This document shows positions 8,063-17,162 of a stretch of DNA of 64,000 bases, one piece after another; the stretch's first letter is position 1, and the number at the start of each line of letters is the position of its first letter. A program made the translations under genes and the position numbers. Source of the DNA: Lachnoclostridium sp. UBA1175 (GTDB taxonomy: Bacteria > Bacillota > Clostridia > Lachnospirales > Lachnospiraceae); the NCBI GenBank assembly GCA_002311665.1, contig DBYX01000018.1, forward strand, positions 60,452 through 124,451, written 5' to 3'. Under the pieces are notes generated by a model, which saw only the letters and a program-made list of their open reading frames with translations, did no database searches and was not told where the DNA came from.

Positions 8063-9316
8063 TCAGAGTTTTATCTCCTCCGGAAATGCCTCGTTCCGCA
8101 TGATCCCCCACATCTTGTCGATGTAGGCAAGCGTGTAGAAATTCTCGTAGTAGTGATAGTAAAATGCACCCTTAAGCGTCATACTGTACACGCCGTCCCG
8201 AACCTCGACAAACCCGAGCAGCTTGGCGAACCACAGCTCGAAGCCGTACATTTTCCGAAGCGGTACGCCGAAGAACCGCTCGAACGCCGCGGGGTCCACC
8301 TTCGTACTGTACGCGGTCCAGAAGAGGTAGTACACCATCCGCTGCCGCCGTGTGAACCTCGTCGTGAGCGACGTCGGAAGCTTCTGCTGTGCGATCCTTT
8401 CGCAGTACGCGTCCACGGAAAATGTGTTGATCTTGAACTGTTCCTTCAACAGCGTCGTTGCCGAGCAGCCGAAGCCGAGAAAGTTGTCCCGCGTCATCGA
8501 GGAGTACCGCGCGTTCGCCTCGCTCGAGAATGTCCAGATCGTGCTGCGGTTGTAGCCCTTCGCCGCGCAGTACTTCGTGATCCGGTCGAGAAGCGCCCGC
8601 TTCTGCTTCTTCGGCATCGTCTTCACGGTGCTCTTCGTGAAAGTGAAGTCAATGAACGGATAGATCGCGACGTGGTTGGCGCCGATGCGGAAGGCCTCGT
8701 CGATATCCGCCCTGAGATCCTCGAACGTCTGCCCCGGGAGCGCAAAGATAAAGTCCATGGAGACCGTCTCGAACCCGACCTCGGCAAGCGCCTCGCGCAA
8801 CGCCTCCGGGTCAACCGCCGCGCGCCCCAGGATGCTTTGGTATCGCCCGGAAAATGACTGGATCCCGATGCTGATCTTCGTGACGCCGGCAGCCTTCATT
8901 TTCCGCAGTATCGCAGGCTTCACGTTGTCCGGATGCAACTCCAGGCCGATGCCCTCGGTGATCGTAAAATGCTCGTTGATCGCGTCGATGATCTCCCCGA
9001 GCCGGTCTGCCGCCAGCGCGGGTGTACCGCCGCCGAAATACAGGCTTGTTACCGTCTTCTTCCCGGGATACTGCCCTCCGACCATACGGATTTCCTTAAG
9101 AAGCGCGTCGATGTAGCGGTCGCATGTCGCGCGGTCGTACTGCACCTTGCAGTAAGGGCAGAAGTCGCATATGCTCCCGCAGAACGGGATGTGCACGTAC
9201 AGTCCGAGATTCTCGCACTCGCCGTACGGCAATACTTCGTCGTACTCACTTCGAAACCGGAAGGGCCGGAACGACCGGGTGAGCCACGTTCTCGTCATGT
9301 GTGTAATGATACTCAT
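8063..9316 (-). CDS. Radical SAM protein, coproporphyrinogen oxidase (HemN/HemW)-like
   Basis: 417 residues. The cluster motif is HIPFCGSICDFCPYC (residues about 43-57; CxxxCxxC binding the 4Fe-4S/SAM cluster, plus one extra Cys). It is followed by YFGGGTP, the SAM-binding GGE-like strand, and SIGIQSF, all characteristic of the HemN/HemW branch. Family members include oxygen-independent coproporphyrinogen oxidase, heme chaperones and heme-degrading enzymes; which reaction applies here cannot be decided. No other heme gene is nearby. The start ATG at 9316 has AAGGAG. It lies 9 bases downstream of another radical SAM gene, in one operon with a U32-like protein. Confidence 0.8.
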   Translation of the reverse strand: MSIITHMTRTWLTRSFRPFRFRSEYDEVLPYGECENLGLYVHIPFCGSICDFCPYCKVQYDRATCDRYIDALLKEIRMVGGQYPGKKTVTSLYFGGGTPALAADRLGEIIDAINEHFTITEGIGLELHPDNVKPAILRKMKAAGVTKISIGIQSFSGRYQSILGRAAVDPEALREALAEVGFETVSMDFIFALPGQTFEDLRADIDEAFRIGANHVAIYPFIDFTFTKSTVKTMPKKQKRALLDRITKYCAAKGYNRSTIWTFSSEANARYSSMTRDNFLGFGCSATTLLKEQFKINTFSVDAYCERIAQQKLPTSLTTRFTRRQRMVYYLFWTAYSTKVDPAAFERFFGVPLRKMYGFELWFAKLLGFVEVRDGVYSMTLKGAFYYHYYENFYTLAYIDKMWGIMRNEAFPEEIKL

Positions 9317-9325
9317 ATCGTCTCC

Positions 9326-10228
9326 TTATACATACTTAAGATACGTTCTGAGCATCTCAAATATAACCTTCGGATTGCCACGGAACAACAGCGTGTACTC
9401 CGCTACGAAGAAGTAACCGCACTCCTCGCAGAGTCCCGGCACGTCGATGCAGCGGCCGCACACGGAAACTTTGCCGTTCTCGATGACGACGCACTGGTGG
9501 CACGGTGTCGGAAAACTGTTCTCGATCAGGTACGGGAACGCGCTCTTAAGGTTGAACACCGGCACCTTCTCCTTCATCATCTTTTTGATGACTTCGCAGC
9601 ACTCCCGCTTTTCTTCCTTCGAGAGCGCAAGCTCCCGCGTGTCGGGGTACGGCGTGTGGAAGTTGAATGAGACTGCGCGCACATTGGCCGTGTCGCGGGC
9701 AAGCCGGCACACTTCCGCGATTGCATCCTTGTTGATCTGATTGATCGCCATGTAGAAGCAGATGTTGTCCGAGGTGGCATTGCGGATATTCTCCATGATC
9801 GTGTCGAACGTGTCGCCGCGCACCGCATTGTGGCGCTCGCGGTCGCCGTCCAGGCTCAGCAGGATCAGATCCGCCTCCGGCAGATCGATCGGGAATGTGC
9901 CGTTGGTCACGACATTGACGATCAGGAAACCCATCTGCTTCGCCTCTCGCACAAGATCGCGGATTGACTTATCCCCGTCCTTCCACAGGAAGGTCTCGCC
10001 GCCGCAGAAGAACAGGATCCGCACGCCCATATCGTAGAGCTGCTTCATTTCCCCCTGAATCTGACTGTACGGATGCATGACCGCCGTGATGTTGTTGACC
10101 GAGCAATGCTTGCATTTCAGGTTGCAACGGTCCGTGACGATGACGGTTCCGAGGATCGGATCCTTCTTTCGGAACAGGATCGTCTTGATCCCGAAGCCTG
10201 CGAAGCGCAGAAAAGATGTGACTTTCAT
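9326..10228 (-). CDS. Radical SAM protein with C-terminal cysteine cluster (SPASM-like)
   Basis: 300 residues. CNLKCKHC (about residues 33-40) is the CxxxCxxC cluster motif, and FFCGGETFLW supplies the GGE strand. A second cysteine group near the end (CHQC, then CGRC, then CEEC at about residues 243-269) looks like an auxiliary Fe-S site of the SPASM/Twitch kind. Such enzymes modify peptides or act on larger substrates. The GGGGGAT site fits ATG 10228. It sits between a HemN-like radical SAM gene (9 bases) and a U32-like gene (27 bases), so the three are probably co-expressed and may act on one substrate. Confidence 0.8.
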   Translation of the reverse strand: MKVTSFLRFAGFGIKTILFRKKDPILGTVIVTDRCNLKCKHCSVNNITAVMHPYSQIQGEMKQLYDMGVRILFFCGGETFLWKDGDKSIRDLVREAKQMGFLIVNVVTNGTFPIDLPEADLILLSLDGDRERHNAVRGDTFDTIMENIRNATSDNICFYMAINQINKDAIAEVCRLARDTANVRAVSFNFHTPYPDTRELALSKEEKRECCEVIKKMMKEKVPVFNLKSAFPYLIENSFPTPCHQCVVIENGKVSVCGRCIDVPGLCEECGYFFVAEYTLLFRGNPKVIFEMLRTYLKYV

Positions 10229-10255
10229 TGTAATTTATCCCCCACAAATTTATAA

Positions 10256-11194
10256 CTAAAACAGGTCCAGCATGCTGTCCAGGTATATTTCCTCCCGCAC
10301 CTTCAGCCGGTGTTCCGGCCGGGTCATATAGTGCAGCAGAATCTCGAGCACCACCGCGCTTCCCAGGCTGCGGCCCTCGATCTTATAGTGTTCAAAGCCC
10401 ATAGGCAGATACATATCCGCGATCTCGCCCGGCCCGATATACCCGGGGTTCTTCATCGCATCGGAAAATCGGTATCCCCTCTCCGCGGTCGGCGAGACAC
10501 AGACGTGATCCTCGCAGTCCTCGCCGAGGCTCTTGCGGCTGACGTTCTCATAGCAGTTCTTCCGGTCGTAACAGTCGAACCAACAACACTCGTTGCACAG
10601 AAACTCAACCTTCCTCTTCTGCGCATCGGTCAGCGAATTCAGTTTCCGGATCTCCCGGTTCAGCCGGAAATCAGGCACGACATAGCGGAATTCCCCGCGG
10701 TCCAGCTCCGCCTTGAACTGCTGATAATCCGTCAACACCTTCGTCGTCGAGGACACGAAATAAAAGCCGGGGTAATGTTTCTTTATGTAGCCAAGGAGCG
10801 TGTCCGAGTATATGATCACGCCGTTCTCCACACCGCTCTCCGCTCCGTTTCGCTCGAACAGCCGGCACAGGGCGTTGCACTTCCCGTCGCTCAGATGCTC
10901 CTCCGTGATCAGCGAGTTGCTGAACGTGAGCCGCGACGGGATGCCGTACTCCCGCATAAGCGCCGCCACTTCCTCCGGATCCGCGTCACCGAAACCGACC
11001 CGTCCGCCGCCCCACAGGCAATCCTGCGGCGCGCCGTAGATCGACCCGATCTCGCACCAGTCGAAGAAGTATTCGCGGTGCTCCCGATAGAGCGGCAGAA
11101 ATCTCCTGTACAGCTCGTAAAATTCAAAAAGACCGGGAAGGTGATACTTCGCGTGAAGCCTCGTTCCGTCACAATCGATGTATAACTCTTTCAT
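10256..11194 (-). CDS. Cysteine-rich U32-peptidase-like protein
   Basis: 312 residues. A C-terminal dense Cys block (FLCNECCWFDCYD, then KNC and CEDHVC, about residues 199-232) resembles the Fe-S binding Cys sets of U32 proteins such as UbiU/UbiV and the RNA hydroxylases TrhP/RlhA. An SRLTFSNSLITEEH stretch near residue 87 and VVPDFRLNR near 170 fit a TIM-barrel layout. It is likely a metalloprotein rather than a protease. AGGAG precedes ATG 11194. Its place directly before two radical SAM genes suggests an oxygen-independent RNA, cofactor or peptide modification, which is inference. The family call is from motif resemblance only. Confidence 0.55.
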   Translation of the reverse strand: MKELYIDCDGTRLHAKYHLPGLFEFYELYRRFLPLYREHREYFFDWCEIGSIYGAPQDCLWGGGRVGFGDADPEEVAALMREYGIPSRLTFSNSLITEEHLSDGKCNALCRLFERNGAESGVENGVIIYSDTLLGYIKKHYPGFYFVSSTTKVLTDYQQFKAELDRGEFRYVVPDFRLNREIRKLNSLTDAQKRKVEFLCNECCWFDCYDRKNCYENVSRKSLGEDCEDHVCVSPTAERGYRFSDAMKNPGYIGPGEIADMYLPMGFEHYKIEGRSLGSAVVLEILLHYMTRPEHRLKVREEIYLDSMLDLF

Positions 11195-11205
11195 AAATTC
11201 TCCTG

Positions 11206-11433
11206 TCAGTCAACCACCTCGATCACCGAGCCCGGCCGCGGCTCCTCGTCGCCGTCGGCGTTATCATACTCCCGCGAGTCGCTGATCTCGATAAAACAAA
11301 GCTTCTCGCGGTCGTAATCCCAGTGCGGTTCTTTGTACCAGAAGTTCATCAGATCGACGTAGCGCTTCACTCTCTTCTCCCAGCACCCCGGATTCAGATT
11401 GCCCGGGATCGTCAGGCGCTTTCCTTCCTTCAT
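11206..11433 (-). CDS. Small hypothetical protein in radical SAM cluster
   Basis: 75 residues, aromatic and charged, with YVDLMNFWYKEPHWDY in the middle and an acidic C-terminus. One Cys near residue 17 and one near 46. No signal peptide or leader-type Gly-Gly is visible. It begins 9 bases after the SUFU-domain gene stop, with an AGGA site, and ends 11 bases before the U32-like gene. A RiPP precursor was considered because of the radical SAM neighbours, but the sequence is more like a small folded domain. Function unknown. Confidence 0.5.
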   Translation of the reverse strand: MKEGKRLTIPGNLNPGCWEKRVKRYVDLMNFWYKEPHWDYDREKLCFIEISDSREYDNADGDEEPRPGSVIEVVD

Positions 11434-11441
11434 TCGTCCTG

Positions 11442-12167
11442 TTATACGATTGACTCGCGCTGATAGTCGGTGACATCCGAGCCGAGTTTCTCGTAGATTT
11501 CCGCCACGGAACCGTGCGAGCCCAGCGTCTTCAGCTCCGCGTCCGTCATGCCGACCAACTCGCGGAACTCGACACGCCCGTTGAAGGTCTGAATCGTCTG
11601 CACGGTCGGGTCCGTGACCACGATGAAGCCGGTGATCTTCGACTTCTGGCTCGCGTCAATACCCGCGGTCTGACCCGTGCGGATGAACTCGTTCGGGAAG
11701 AAGCACTCGCCCTTCGTGAAGGTGATCCTCGCGATCGTCTGCAGGATGCCGCACACGTTCTTGATCTCGGCTTCCTCGTCCTCGAGGCCTTCCTTCTTCA
11801 GCTTGAGCGTCATCTCGTAGCCGTAGCCGCTGAGCTCCGTGTTTCTGCTCTGCTTCTCGTAGAGCTCCGTCAGGCCGTACGTAACGAAGTGGTAGAAATC
11901 ACCGCCGTCGTAGATACTGATGCCGTCCAGCGGATCGTTGCCGCCGAAGATCCAATTGACGAGCGTACCGTAGTGCTTCGGGTTGGTCTGCCCGGGGTAA
12001 ACCCGCAGAAACTCCGCATCGATCGCGTCCCAACCCACCGTCGAGACCTCCGGCGGGTCCATGATCGGCTCTTCTGCCTCTTCAACCGCCGGCACCGGCG
12101 CCTCAACGGCATTTACGGCCGGCTCCTCCTGCTTCTTTTTCTTCTTGAATCTGTCGAACAATCCCAT
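11442..12167 (-). CDS. Suppressor-of-fused (SUFU) domain protein
   Basis: 241 residues. A Lys-rich start (FKKKKKQEE) and Glu/Pro linker (to about residue 40) precede a SUFU-type domain: FGGNDPLDGISIYD, then HFVTYGLTELYEK, then ELSGYGYEMTLKL, the usual order in bacterial SUFU proteins. This family is known mostly as immunity proteins of polymorphic toxin systems, though function is rarely shown. GAGGAGGG precedes ATG 12167. It is co-oriented with the radical SAM genes downstream, but a role there is not evident. Confidence 0.75.
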   Translation of the reverse strand: MGLFDRFKKKKKQEEPAVNAVEAPVPAVEEAEEPIMDPPEVSTVGWDAIDAEFLRVYPGQTNPKHYGTLVNWIFGGNDPLDGISIYDGGDFYHFVTYGLTELYEKQSRNTELSGYGYEMTLKLKKEGLEDEEAEIKNVCGILQTIARITFTKGECFFPNEFIRTGQTAGIDASQKSKITGFIVVTDPTVQTIQTFNGRVEFRELVGMTDAELKTLGSHGSVAEIYEKLGSDVTDYQRESIV

Positions 12168-12255
12168 GTTCTTTCCCTCCTCGTTATTGATTGACTGTAT
12201 CCTGTTTCTGTCGCCTGCTCCCGCTTCCGGTCACTGCGACTGCTGCCCTTTTCAT

Positions 12256-13425
12256 TTACAGCATGATCCCGTTCACGACCGCGCGCACCCTGTGGTGGTG
12301 ATACAGCTCGTCGTTCGGCATCATATTGTGCATATATACCACGGAAAATTTGTCCACCGGGTCGGCCTCCGCCCAAATGCCGGTGCCTCCGGTCCAGCCG
12401 AAATTGCCGAGGTGACCGTTGTGTCCGTACTTCTGCGTGAGCAGAGTGCGGAACCCGAGGCCATAGCCGTAACCCGCCAGGTAATCATTCTCAAAATCGG
12501 CCAGCTGCTCCGGCCCGAGCTGGTTTTCGTGAAGCATCGCCACCGTGCCGCTGCCGAGGAATTTTCTGCCCTTGTAAGTGCCGCCGTTCGCGAGCATCTG
12601 CATAAACACCGCAAAATCGTGTGCGCTGATCAGAAGATTCGGACGCGCTCCGGCCGGCACGGTGTCGGGATCGGTCGCCGAAAAATTCGGCATCGGCTCA
12701 AACACTCCCGGAGCCTTCCTCGCGTAGTTTGTCACGATGCGGTCCCTGTTCCACGGGCGGGCGAGCGTGTCCGCGTCCTCGAGCTCCAGCGGATCGATCA
12801 AGCGGTCCCTGAACACCTCGCGAAGAGGCTTGCCCTCGAACGTCTCGACCAGAACACCGGTGATCTCGGAGCCGAAGCCGTACAGCCAGTGCGAGCCCGG
12901 TTCGAACATAACGGGCACGTTGGACATCGCGCGCACTTCCTCCTCGATCGTGGTCGGACCCTTCTCCAGGAGCTTGCGCATCTGCTCGCTCATCGCCGCC
13001 AGCGTGGGCGTGCTCGGATTGATCGCCGGCACCATGCAGTACGGCAGGCCGCACATCATCGCAACCGCGTCGCGGATCGTGATCGGTTTCTCCAACGGTT
13101 CCGTGACGATCTCGCCGTTTCCGCGCCGCACAAACTTCTTCGTGTCCTTCCACTCCGGAAGGTAATAGTACAGCGGATCGCTGAAGAGAAATTTGCCCTC
13201 CTCGTAGATCATCCCGAGGATCGCGTACGTGAAAAGCTTCGTCGTGGACGCCTGGCTGAACATGCTGTGCACATCCACCTTCTTCCCCGACGCAATATCT
13301 GCGTAGCCGGCCTCCCCGTGGTAGATCAGCTCATCACCCTGCATCACCGCAACCGCGCATCCGGGGTTGGTTCCCTTCTCCGTGAACCCCTTGAGCAGGT
13401 TGTCCATTCTCGTAAAATCCTTCAT
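12256..13425 (-). CDS. Serine hydrolase, beta-lactamase/EstB family
   Basis: 389 residues. QASTTKLFTYA near residues 58-68 gives the SxxK active site (Ser, Lys) of class C beta-lactamase-like enzymes. A later SHWLYGFGSE provides the Tyr of the second motif, and HLGNFGWTGG the third (HxG). There is no signal peptide, so it is probably a cytoplasmic esterase or peptidase rather than a secreted beta-lactamase. A GGAGGTGCGGCA leader fits ATG 13425. It begins 24 bases after the MutS-like gene stop, so it may be cotranscribed with that pair. Confidence 0.8.
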   Translation of the reverse strand: MKDFTRMDNLLKGFTEKGTNPGCAVAVMQGDELIYHGEAGYADIASGKKVDVHSMFSQASTTKLFTYAILGMIYEEGKFLFSDPLYYYLPEWKDTKKFVRRGNGEIVTEPLEKPITIRDAVAMMCGLPYCMVPAINPSTPTLAAMSEQMRKLLEKGPTTIEEEVRAMSNVPVMFEPGSHWLYGFGSEITGVLVETFEGKPLREVFRDRLIDPLELEDADTLARPWNRDRIVTNYARKAPGVFEPMPNFSATDPDTVPAGARPNLLISAHDFAVFMQMLANGGTYKGRKFLGSGTVAMLHENQLGPEQLADFENDYLAGYGYGLGFRTLLTQKYGHNGHLGNFGWTGGTGIWAEADPVDKFSVVYMHNMMPNDELYHHHRVRAVVNGIML

Positions 13426-13449
13426 TGCCGCACCTCCGTAATTATCCTC

Positions 13450-15078
13450 TTATTTGATACGCGCCTTGCCTACGATCTGATCGTAGAGGTCCAGTCCGAA
13501 GCTCGTGAGCTCCGGCTCGCCCCGGATCATCCGGTAGGTTCTCCTGCCATCCGGCAGTCTCTCGGCGGACAGGAATTCCACGCCGGCCTCCGGGCGGTCC
13601 TTCGACTCCTCGTACACGCGCTTCGCGAAGGAGAGAAGATGCGTTACCGTCAGGATCCGTACCCCGGCCTCCTTCAGCGCGCGGATGATGTCGTACGCGA
13701 TGACCGATCCTTCCTTCTCCGTGGTCGTCGCGAACGACTCGTTCAGAAGGATCAGCGAACCGTCCCCGATGTGCTCCACGATCCCGTTCATGCGGTTCAG
13801 CTCCTCGTCCAGACGTCCGCTGTTCATCTCGCTGTCCTCTCTGCGCGTAAAATGCACAAAGATCCTCGGGAAGATTCCGCTTTTGAACGACTTCGCCGTC
13901 ACCGGCAGACCGCACTGCATCATCACCTGGGCAATCCCGATGCTCCTGAGGAACGTCGATTTGCCGCCCTGGTTGGCGCCGGTCACGATCAGCAGGTCCT
14001 TATCCGGCAGCGAGCAGGTGTTACCGATCACGTTCACCCGCTGCTCGATCCCCATCACGACCTCCTTCAGTTCCTCGAACTCGAGGTCGCGCCGGTCGCA
14101 CACTTCCGGGTAGCACCAGCCCATCCCCAGGCGCTTGATCTGCTGGACCATCTGCACCGCGGAAAGGTAGAACGCGCTCTGCAGCTTCAGCTGGTCGAAG
14201 AACGTCTGAAACTCATCCTGGAACCACTTGAGCCGCTTCACCAGGTAGCTGACCACCCCGTATTCCAGCGTCTGCGTCTGTTCCCGGATCCTTTCGTCCT
14301 CAACCACGGAAAATGAGTCCGGTATATGCGATTCCAGGAACTTCTGTATCTTCTCCCTCGTGCTTCCTCTCCGGAGAAACTTCGTGCTCTGCGACGACAC
14401 TTCCCGAAGCTTCAACGAGCCGAGTTTCAGGCCGTCCTCCAGCCCGCACTCAAACACGATCCGCGGTCTCACCAACTGGTCGCGCCCCTCATCCTTCTGG
14501 TCGAGCCCGTCCGTGTAAAAGGAGATGTCCGCCAGAATTTTCCGCACAATCTCCTCGCGCTCCTTCGAGAAAGCTCTGTAAAACTCCTCGCGGAAGGCAA
14601 GAAAGCCTCGGGAGGAAAGATTCTCCTGTTGCTCCATAAGTCCGCGGATCTCCGCGAGTGCGTCGCACAGCAGGTGGAGAACCCGGATCTCCGTCGTCAG
14701 TTTCGTAACCGGGCTGCCCTGCCGGAGCCTCGCGCGGATTCCCCTGCCCAGCTCATTCCACCGGTTGAGGGTATCGGTACTGATCCGGTACAGCCCGCGC
14801 ACCATATCCGGCGCCTTCAGGCTGTCGGCGACCACGTCCTGGCGGAACCGGATCTCTTCCTGCGAAGCCAGTGGCACCATCATGATGTTGCCGAGCGTCT
14901 CGATCAGATACGGATCCGCCGCCTCGAGCTTCTTCAATTCGCCGTTCTCGTATGTCAGTTCCTTGGCTGAGGCCAGGAACAGCGTATTCAACCCGAGGTC
15001 CTGCACAATGCTCTTCGTATCATAGTAGGGTTCCGCGTCGGCCCGCTCCCGGTCCTCATACAACAAACAAACTTTCAT
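13450..15078 (-). CDS. MutS-like ATPase lacking mismatch-recognition domain (distal of pair)
   Basis: 542 residues from ATG 15078. This start is chosen because AAGGAGC precedes it and its ATGA overlaps the stop of the preceding gene. A long helical lever/clamp region leads to the ATPase: Walker A TGANQGGKSTF around residues 370-385, Walker B region SLILLNESFATT, and the signature TVTHLL. The N-terminal mismatch-binding domain of MutS (with its FxE) is absent, as in MutS2/MutS5-like and other MutS-related ATPases. There is no Smr nuclease tail. It is encoded with a second homologue, so a heterodimer acting on branched or recombining DNA is a reasonable guess. Confidence 0.8.
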   Translation of the reverse strand: MKVCLLYEDRERADAEPYYDTKSIVQDLGLNTLFLASAKELTYENGELKKLEAADPYLIETLGNIMMVPLASQEEIRFRQDVVADSLKAPDMVRGLYRISTDTLNRWNELGRGIRARLRQGSPVTKLTTEIRVLHLLCDALAEIRGLMEQQENLSSRGFLAFREEFYRAFSKEREEIVRKILADISFYTDGLDQKDEGRDQLVRPRIVFECGLEDGLKLGSLKLREVSSQSTKFLRRGSTREKIQKFLESHIPDSFSVVEDERIREQTQTLEYGVVSYLVKRLKWFQDEFQTFFDQLKLQSAFYLSAVQMVQQIKRLGMGWCYPEVCDRRDLEFEELKEVVMGIEQRVNVIGNTCSLPDKDLLIVTGANQGGKSTFLRSIGIAQVMMQCGLPVTAKSFKSGIFPRIFVHFTRREDSEMNSGRLDEELNRMNGIVEHIGDGSLILLNESFATTTEKEGSVIAYDIIRALKEAGVRILTVTHLLSFAKRVYEESKDRPEAGVEFLSAERLPDGRRTYRMIRGEPELTSFGLDLYDQIVGKARIK

Positions 15079-16601
15079 AAACGCTCCTTCAGCTGGTCGT
15101 ATGTCAGGCGGTATTTGTTCACCTGATTGGCCGCACACGCCACGTCCTCCGCCTCTGCCCGGCGGATCTCAAACGTCTGGTATCCGCTGTCGTTCAGCAT
15201 TGCGCGAAGGCTCACCACACCGTCCCGGCCCTCGGCCAGCTCCTTGATGTGCGTCACGTATATGCCCATGCAACCGAGTTCCAGAAAATGCTCCAGAACC
15301 CGCTTTCCCATGATCTGCGCGTCGTAGTTTGCCGCGGTCGTGAAGAGCTCGTTGATGACGACGAACGACCCCCGCTTGTGGTCCTCCATCATCGGTGCAA
15401 GCCGCACCAGCTCCTCCATCAGCTTGCCGCGCCCGGTCTCCACGCTCTCCTCCACCGAGAAGTGCGTCTGAATCTTCGGAAAATAAGGAACACTCGCCGA
15501 CTCCGCCGGCACATCCAGCCCCATTCTCGTCAGATACACCAGCTGCCCGAGGCTTCTGGCAAATGTCGTCTTGCCGCCCTGGTTCGGCCCCGTCAGCACG
15601 AAGAAGCGGTCCCCCTCCCCGTAGTAGAAATCGTTCGGGATCACCTTTCTTCCCTCCGGGATCGACACGAGCGCCAGCGCCAGGTCGTACAGCCCCCCGG
15701 CCTCCATGCGTCCCTTGCCGGAAGTGTCCGGCGTGGCGAAGGGGAAGCCTTCCCTCTCCGTATCCCGCTGCAGCGTGGCATACGAGAGGTAGAAGATCAC
15801 CTCCTGCTCGAAACGGCTCAGAACGGGATTGATATAGTTGCGCTCCTGCTCCGCAACGCTCCACAGAGCGCGGAACAGCTTCTTTTTCTTACTCTCTATG
15901 ATCTCAAGGCAGGCCTGCTCCAGCTCCGTGATCGCGGAGTCCTCGCCGAACGGGTTCAGCAGGCGCATATCGGCGCGCGCATCAAAACTGTCCAGCCACT
16001 CCTCGTACTCGCCGTCGCCCTGCTCCTCGCGGAGTTCTATGCTCATTCGGTCCTTCTCGTACGTGACGACGAACCTCATTTTCCGCAGCTCCCCGAGGAT
16101 CACCCGGGCCTGCTCCCGAAACTTGTTGAATTGCTCACTCCCGAGAAACTCCGTGAGGATCCGCAGAAACTGCCGCATTCCCGCCGAGGAAAGCTCCACG
16201 CGCGACAGGCTTTTCGCAAGCTCCTCGTATGCGTCGCCGTACGCCTCCTCCTCGCATAGCTCCCACACTGCCTTCTGCAGCGGATGTGAGGTGTTCCCCC
16301 TCTTGCCGCGCAGCTGCGCGATGTCCTCCTGCCTCTTCGTGAACGCGATCAGCGCGTCGTAGACCGCCTCTTTCCTGATGTCCCCGTACACCGCACGGCG
16401 GTACTCGCCCTCGCGGGCGTCATCCGGCAGGTACATATAGTACTTCCTGACACCTTTGCCCCACTGCGCCGTGATGCGGTCGATGATCTGTGTAAGGTTC
16501 AGGTCCCGGAAGAACGCCTCGTTCTCCTCCGCCTCATACTCCTTCGGGTACAGGTTCAGGACGCTGAACTCCTCGGTTGTCGTTTTGATCTCTTCGCTCA
16601 T
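15075..16601 (-). CDS. MutS-like ATPase (proximal of pair)
   Basis: 508 residues. Walker A TGPNQGGKTTFARSL near residues 337-350, FVVINELFTTA as Walker B, and IYVTHIKELAE as the conserved His segment define a MutS-type ABC ATPase. The first 330 residues are helical, with no mismatch-recognition domain. It differs clearly in sequence from the gene behind it, so the pair is an old duplication rather than a recent one. The last codons overlap the start of the second gene by 4 bases. A mate that dimerises with the second product is expected from the coupled translation. Confidence 0.8.
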   Translation of the reverse strand: MSEEIKTTTEEFSVLNLYPKEYEAEENEAFFRDLNLTQIIDRITAQWGKGVRKYYMYLPDDAREGEYRRAVYGDIRKEAVYDALIAFTKRQEDIAQLRGKRGNTSHPLQKAVWELCEEEAYGDAYEELAKSLSRVELSSAGMRQFLRILTEFLGSEQFNKFREQARVILGELRKMRFVVTYEKDRMSIELREEQGDGEYEEWLDSFDARADMRLLNPFGEDSAITELEQACLEIIESKKKKLFRALWSVAEQERNYINPVLSRFEQEVIFYLSYATLQRDTEREGFPFATPDTSGKGRMEAGGLYDLALALVSIPEGRKVIPNDFYYGEGDRFFVLTGPNQGGKTTFARSLGQLVYLTRMGLDVPAESASVPYFPKIQTHFSVEESVETGRGKLMEELVRLAPMMEDHKRGSFVVINELFTTAANYDAQIMGKRVLEHFLELGCMGIYVTHIKELAEGRDGVVSLRAMLNDSGYQTFEIRRAEAEDVACAANQVNKYRLTYDQLKERL

Positions 16602-16670
16602 ATAATACCCATTGTTTTGGTAGTATTCATATCTTAAACAATAAGGCTGCCTTCCTTCTCCCTGCCAACC

Positions 16671-17120
16671 TTATAAATACTTACGCAGCAAGGGTGCTTC
16701 GCTTAGCGAAGCCTCCGCAAAAGCATGATAAAACCTGTCCGCATCGTGATTGGTTGCCCTAATCAAATAATACTGATTGATGCCTTTGGCCTTACAGTCT
16801 TTCTCAAATTCGCCAAATAACCCTTGCGCTATTCCCTGATGGCGATACTCCGGCAACACATAAACCCAATCCACATATGCCATGCGGTATCCATCCTGCA
16901 TACAACCATAGAAATGATATTCGATGCGTCCGACAACCCTTCCGTTTTCTATTGCCAAGACAGATGTCGTTTTCATATAGAACGGATCACGGACTCTTTC
17001 CAAAACACCCTCTTCGTCAACAATGTCCGTCGTCATCATCTCAGGCTCTTTTGTCATTGCAGTTTTCAGATACTCGATATACTGTTTTACGTTATCTGGA
17101 CCCAATACTTGAAACTCCAT
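16671..17120 (-). CDS. GNAT family N-acetyltransferase
   Basis: 149 residues. The acetyl-CoA loop is seen as YVLPEYRHQGIAQGLFGEF (motif A, QxxGxA-like, about residues 88-106), after VVGRIEYHF and the WVYV strand. The C-terminal DADRFYHAFAE matches the usual N-x-x-A-x-x-F-Y end. The substrate is unknown. It starts the A+T-richer island B and is separated by about 70 bases from the MutS-like operon. Single-copy small GNATs in such regions often act on antibiotics or small amines. Confidence 0.8.
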   Translation of the reverse strand: MEFQVLGPDNVKQYIEYLKTAMTKEPEMMTTDIVDEEGVLERVRDPFYMKTTSVLAIENGRVVGRIEYHFYGCMQDGYRMAYVDWVYVLPEYRHQGIAQGLFGEFEKDCKAKGINQYYLIRATNHDADRFYHAFAEASLSEAPLLRKYL

Positions 17121-17162
17121 GTTGCCCCCTCCAACTGTGCGTTATCCCGAAATTAACCGATT

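Noticed and set aside
11206..11433. RiPP precursor peptide for the radical SAM enzymes
   Set aside because: No leader-core boundary, no repeated core motif and a composition like a folded domain; kept only as a hypothetical protein.
12061..14316. A 751-codon + strand frame across the serine hydrolase and MutS-like genes
   Set aside because: Covers the antisense of two genes with clear active-site motifs; no domain or start site of its own.
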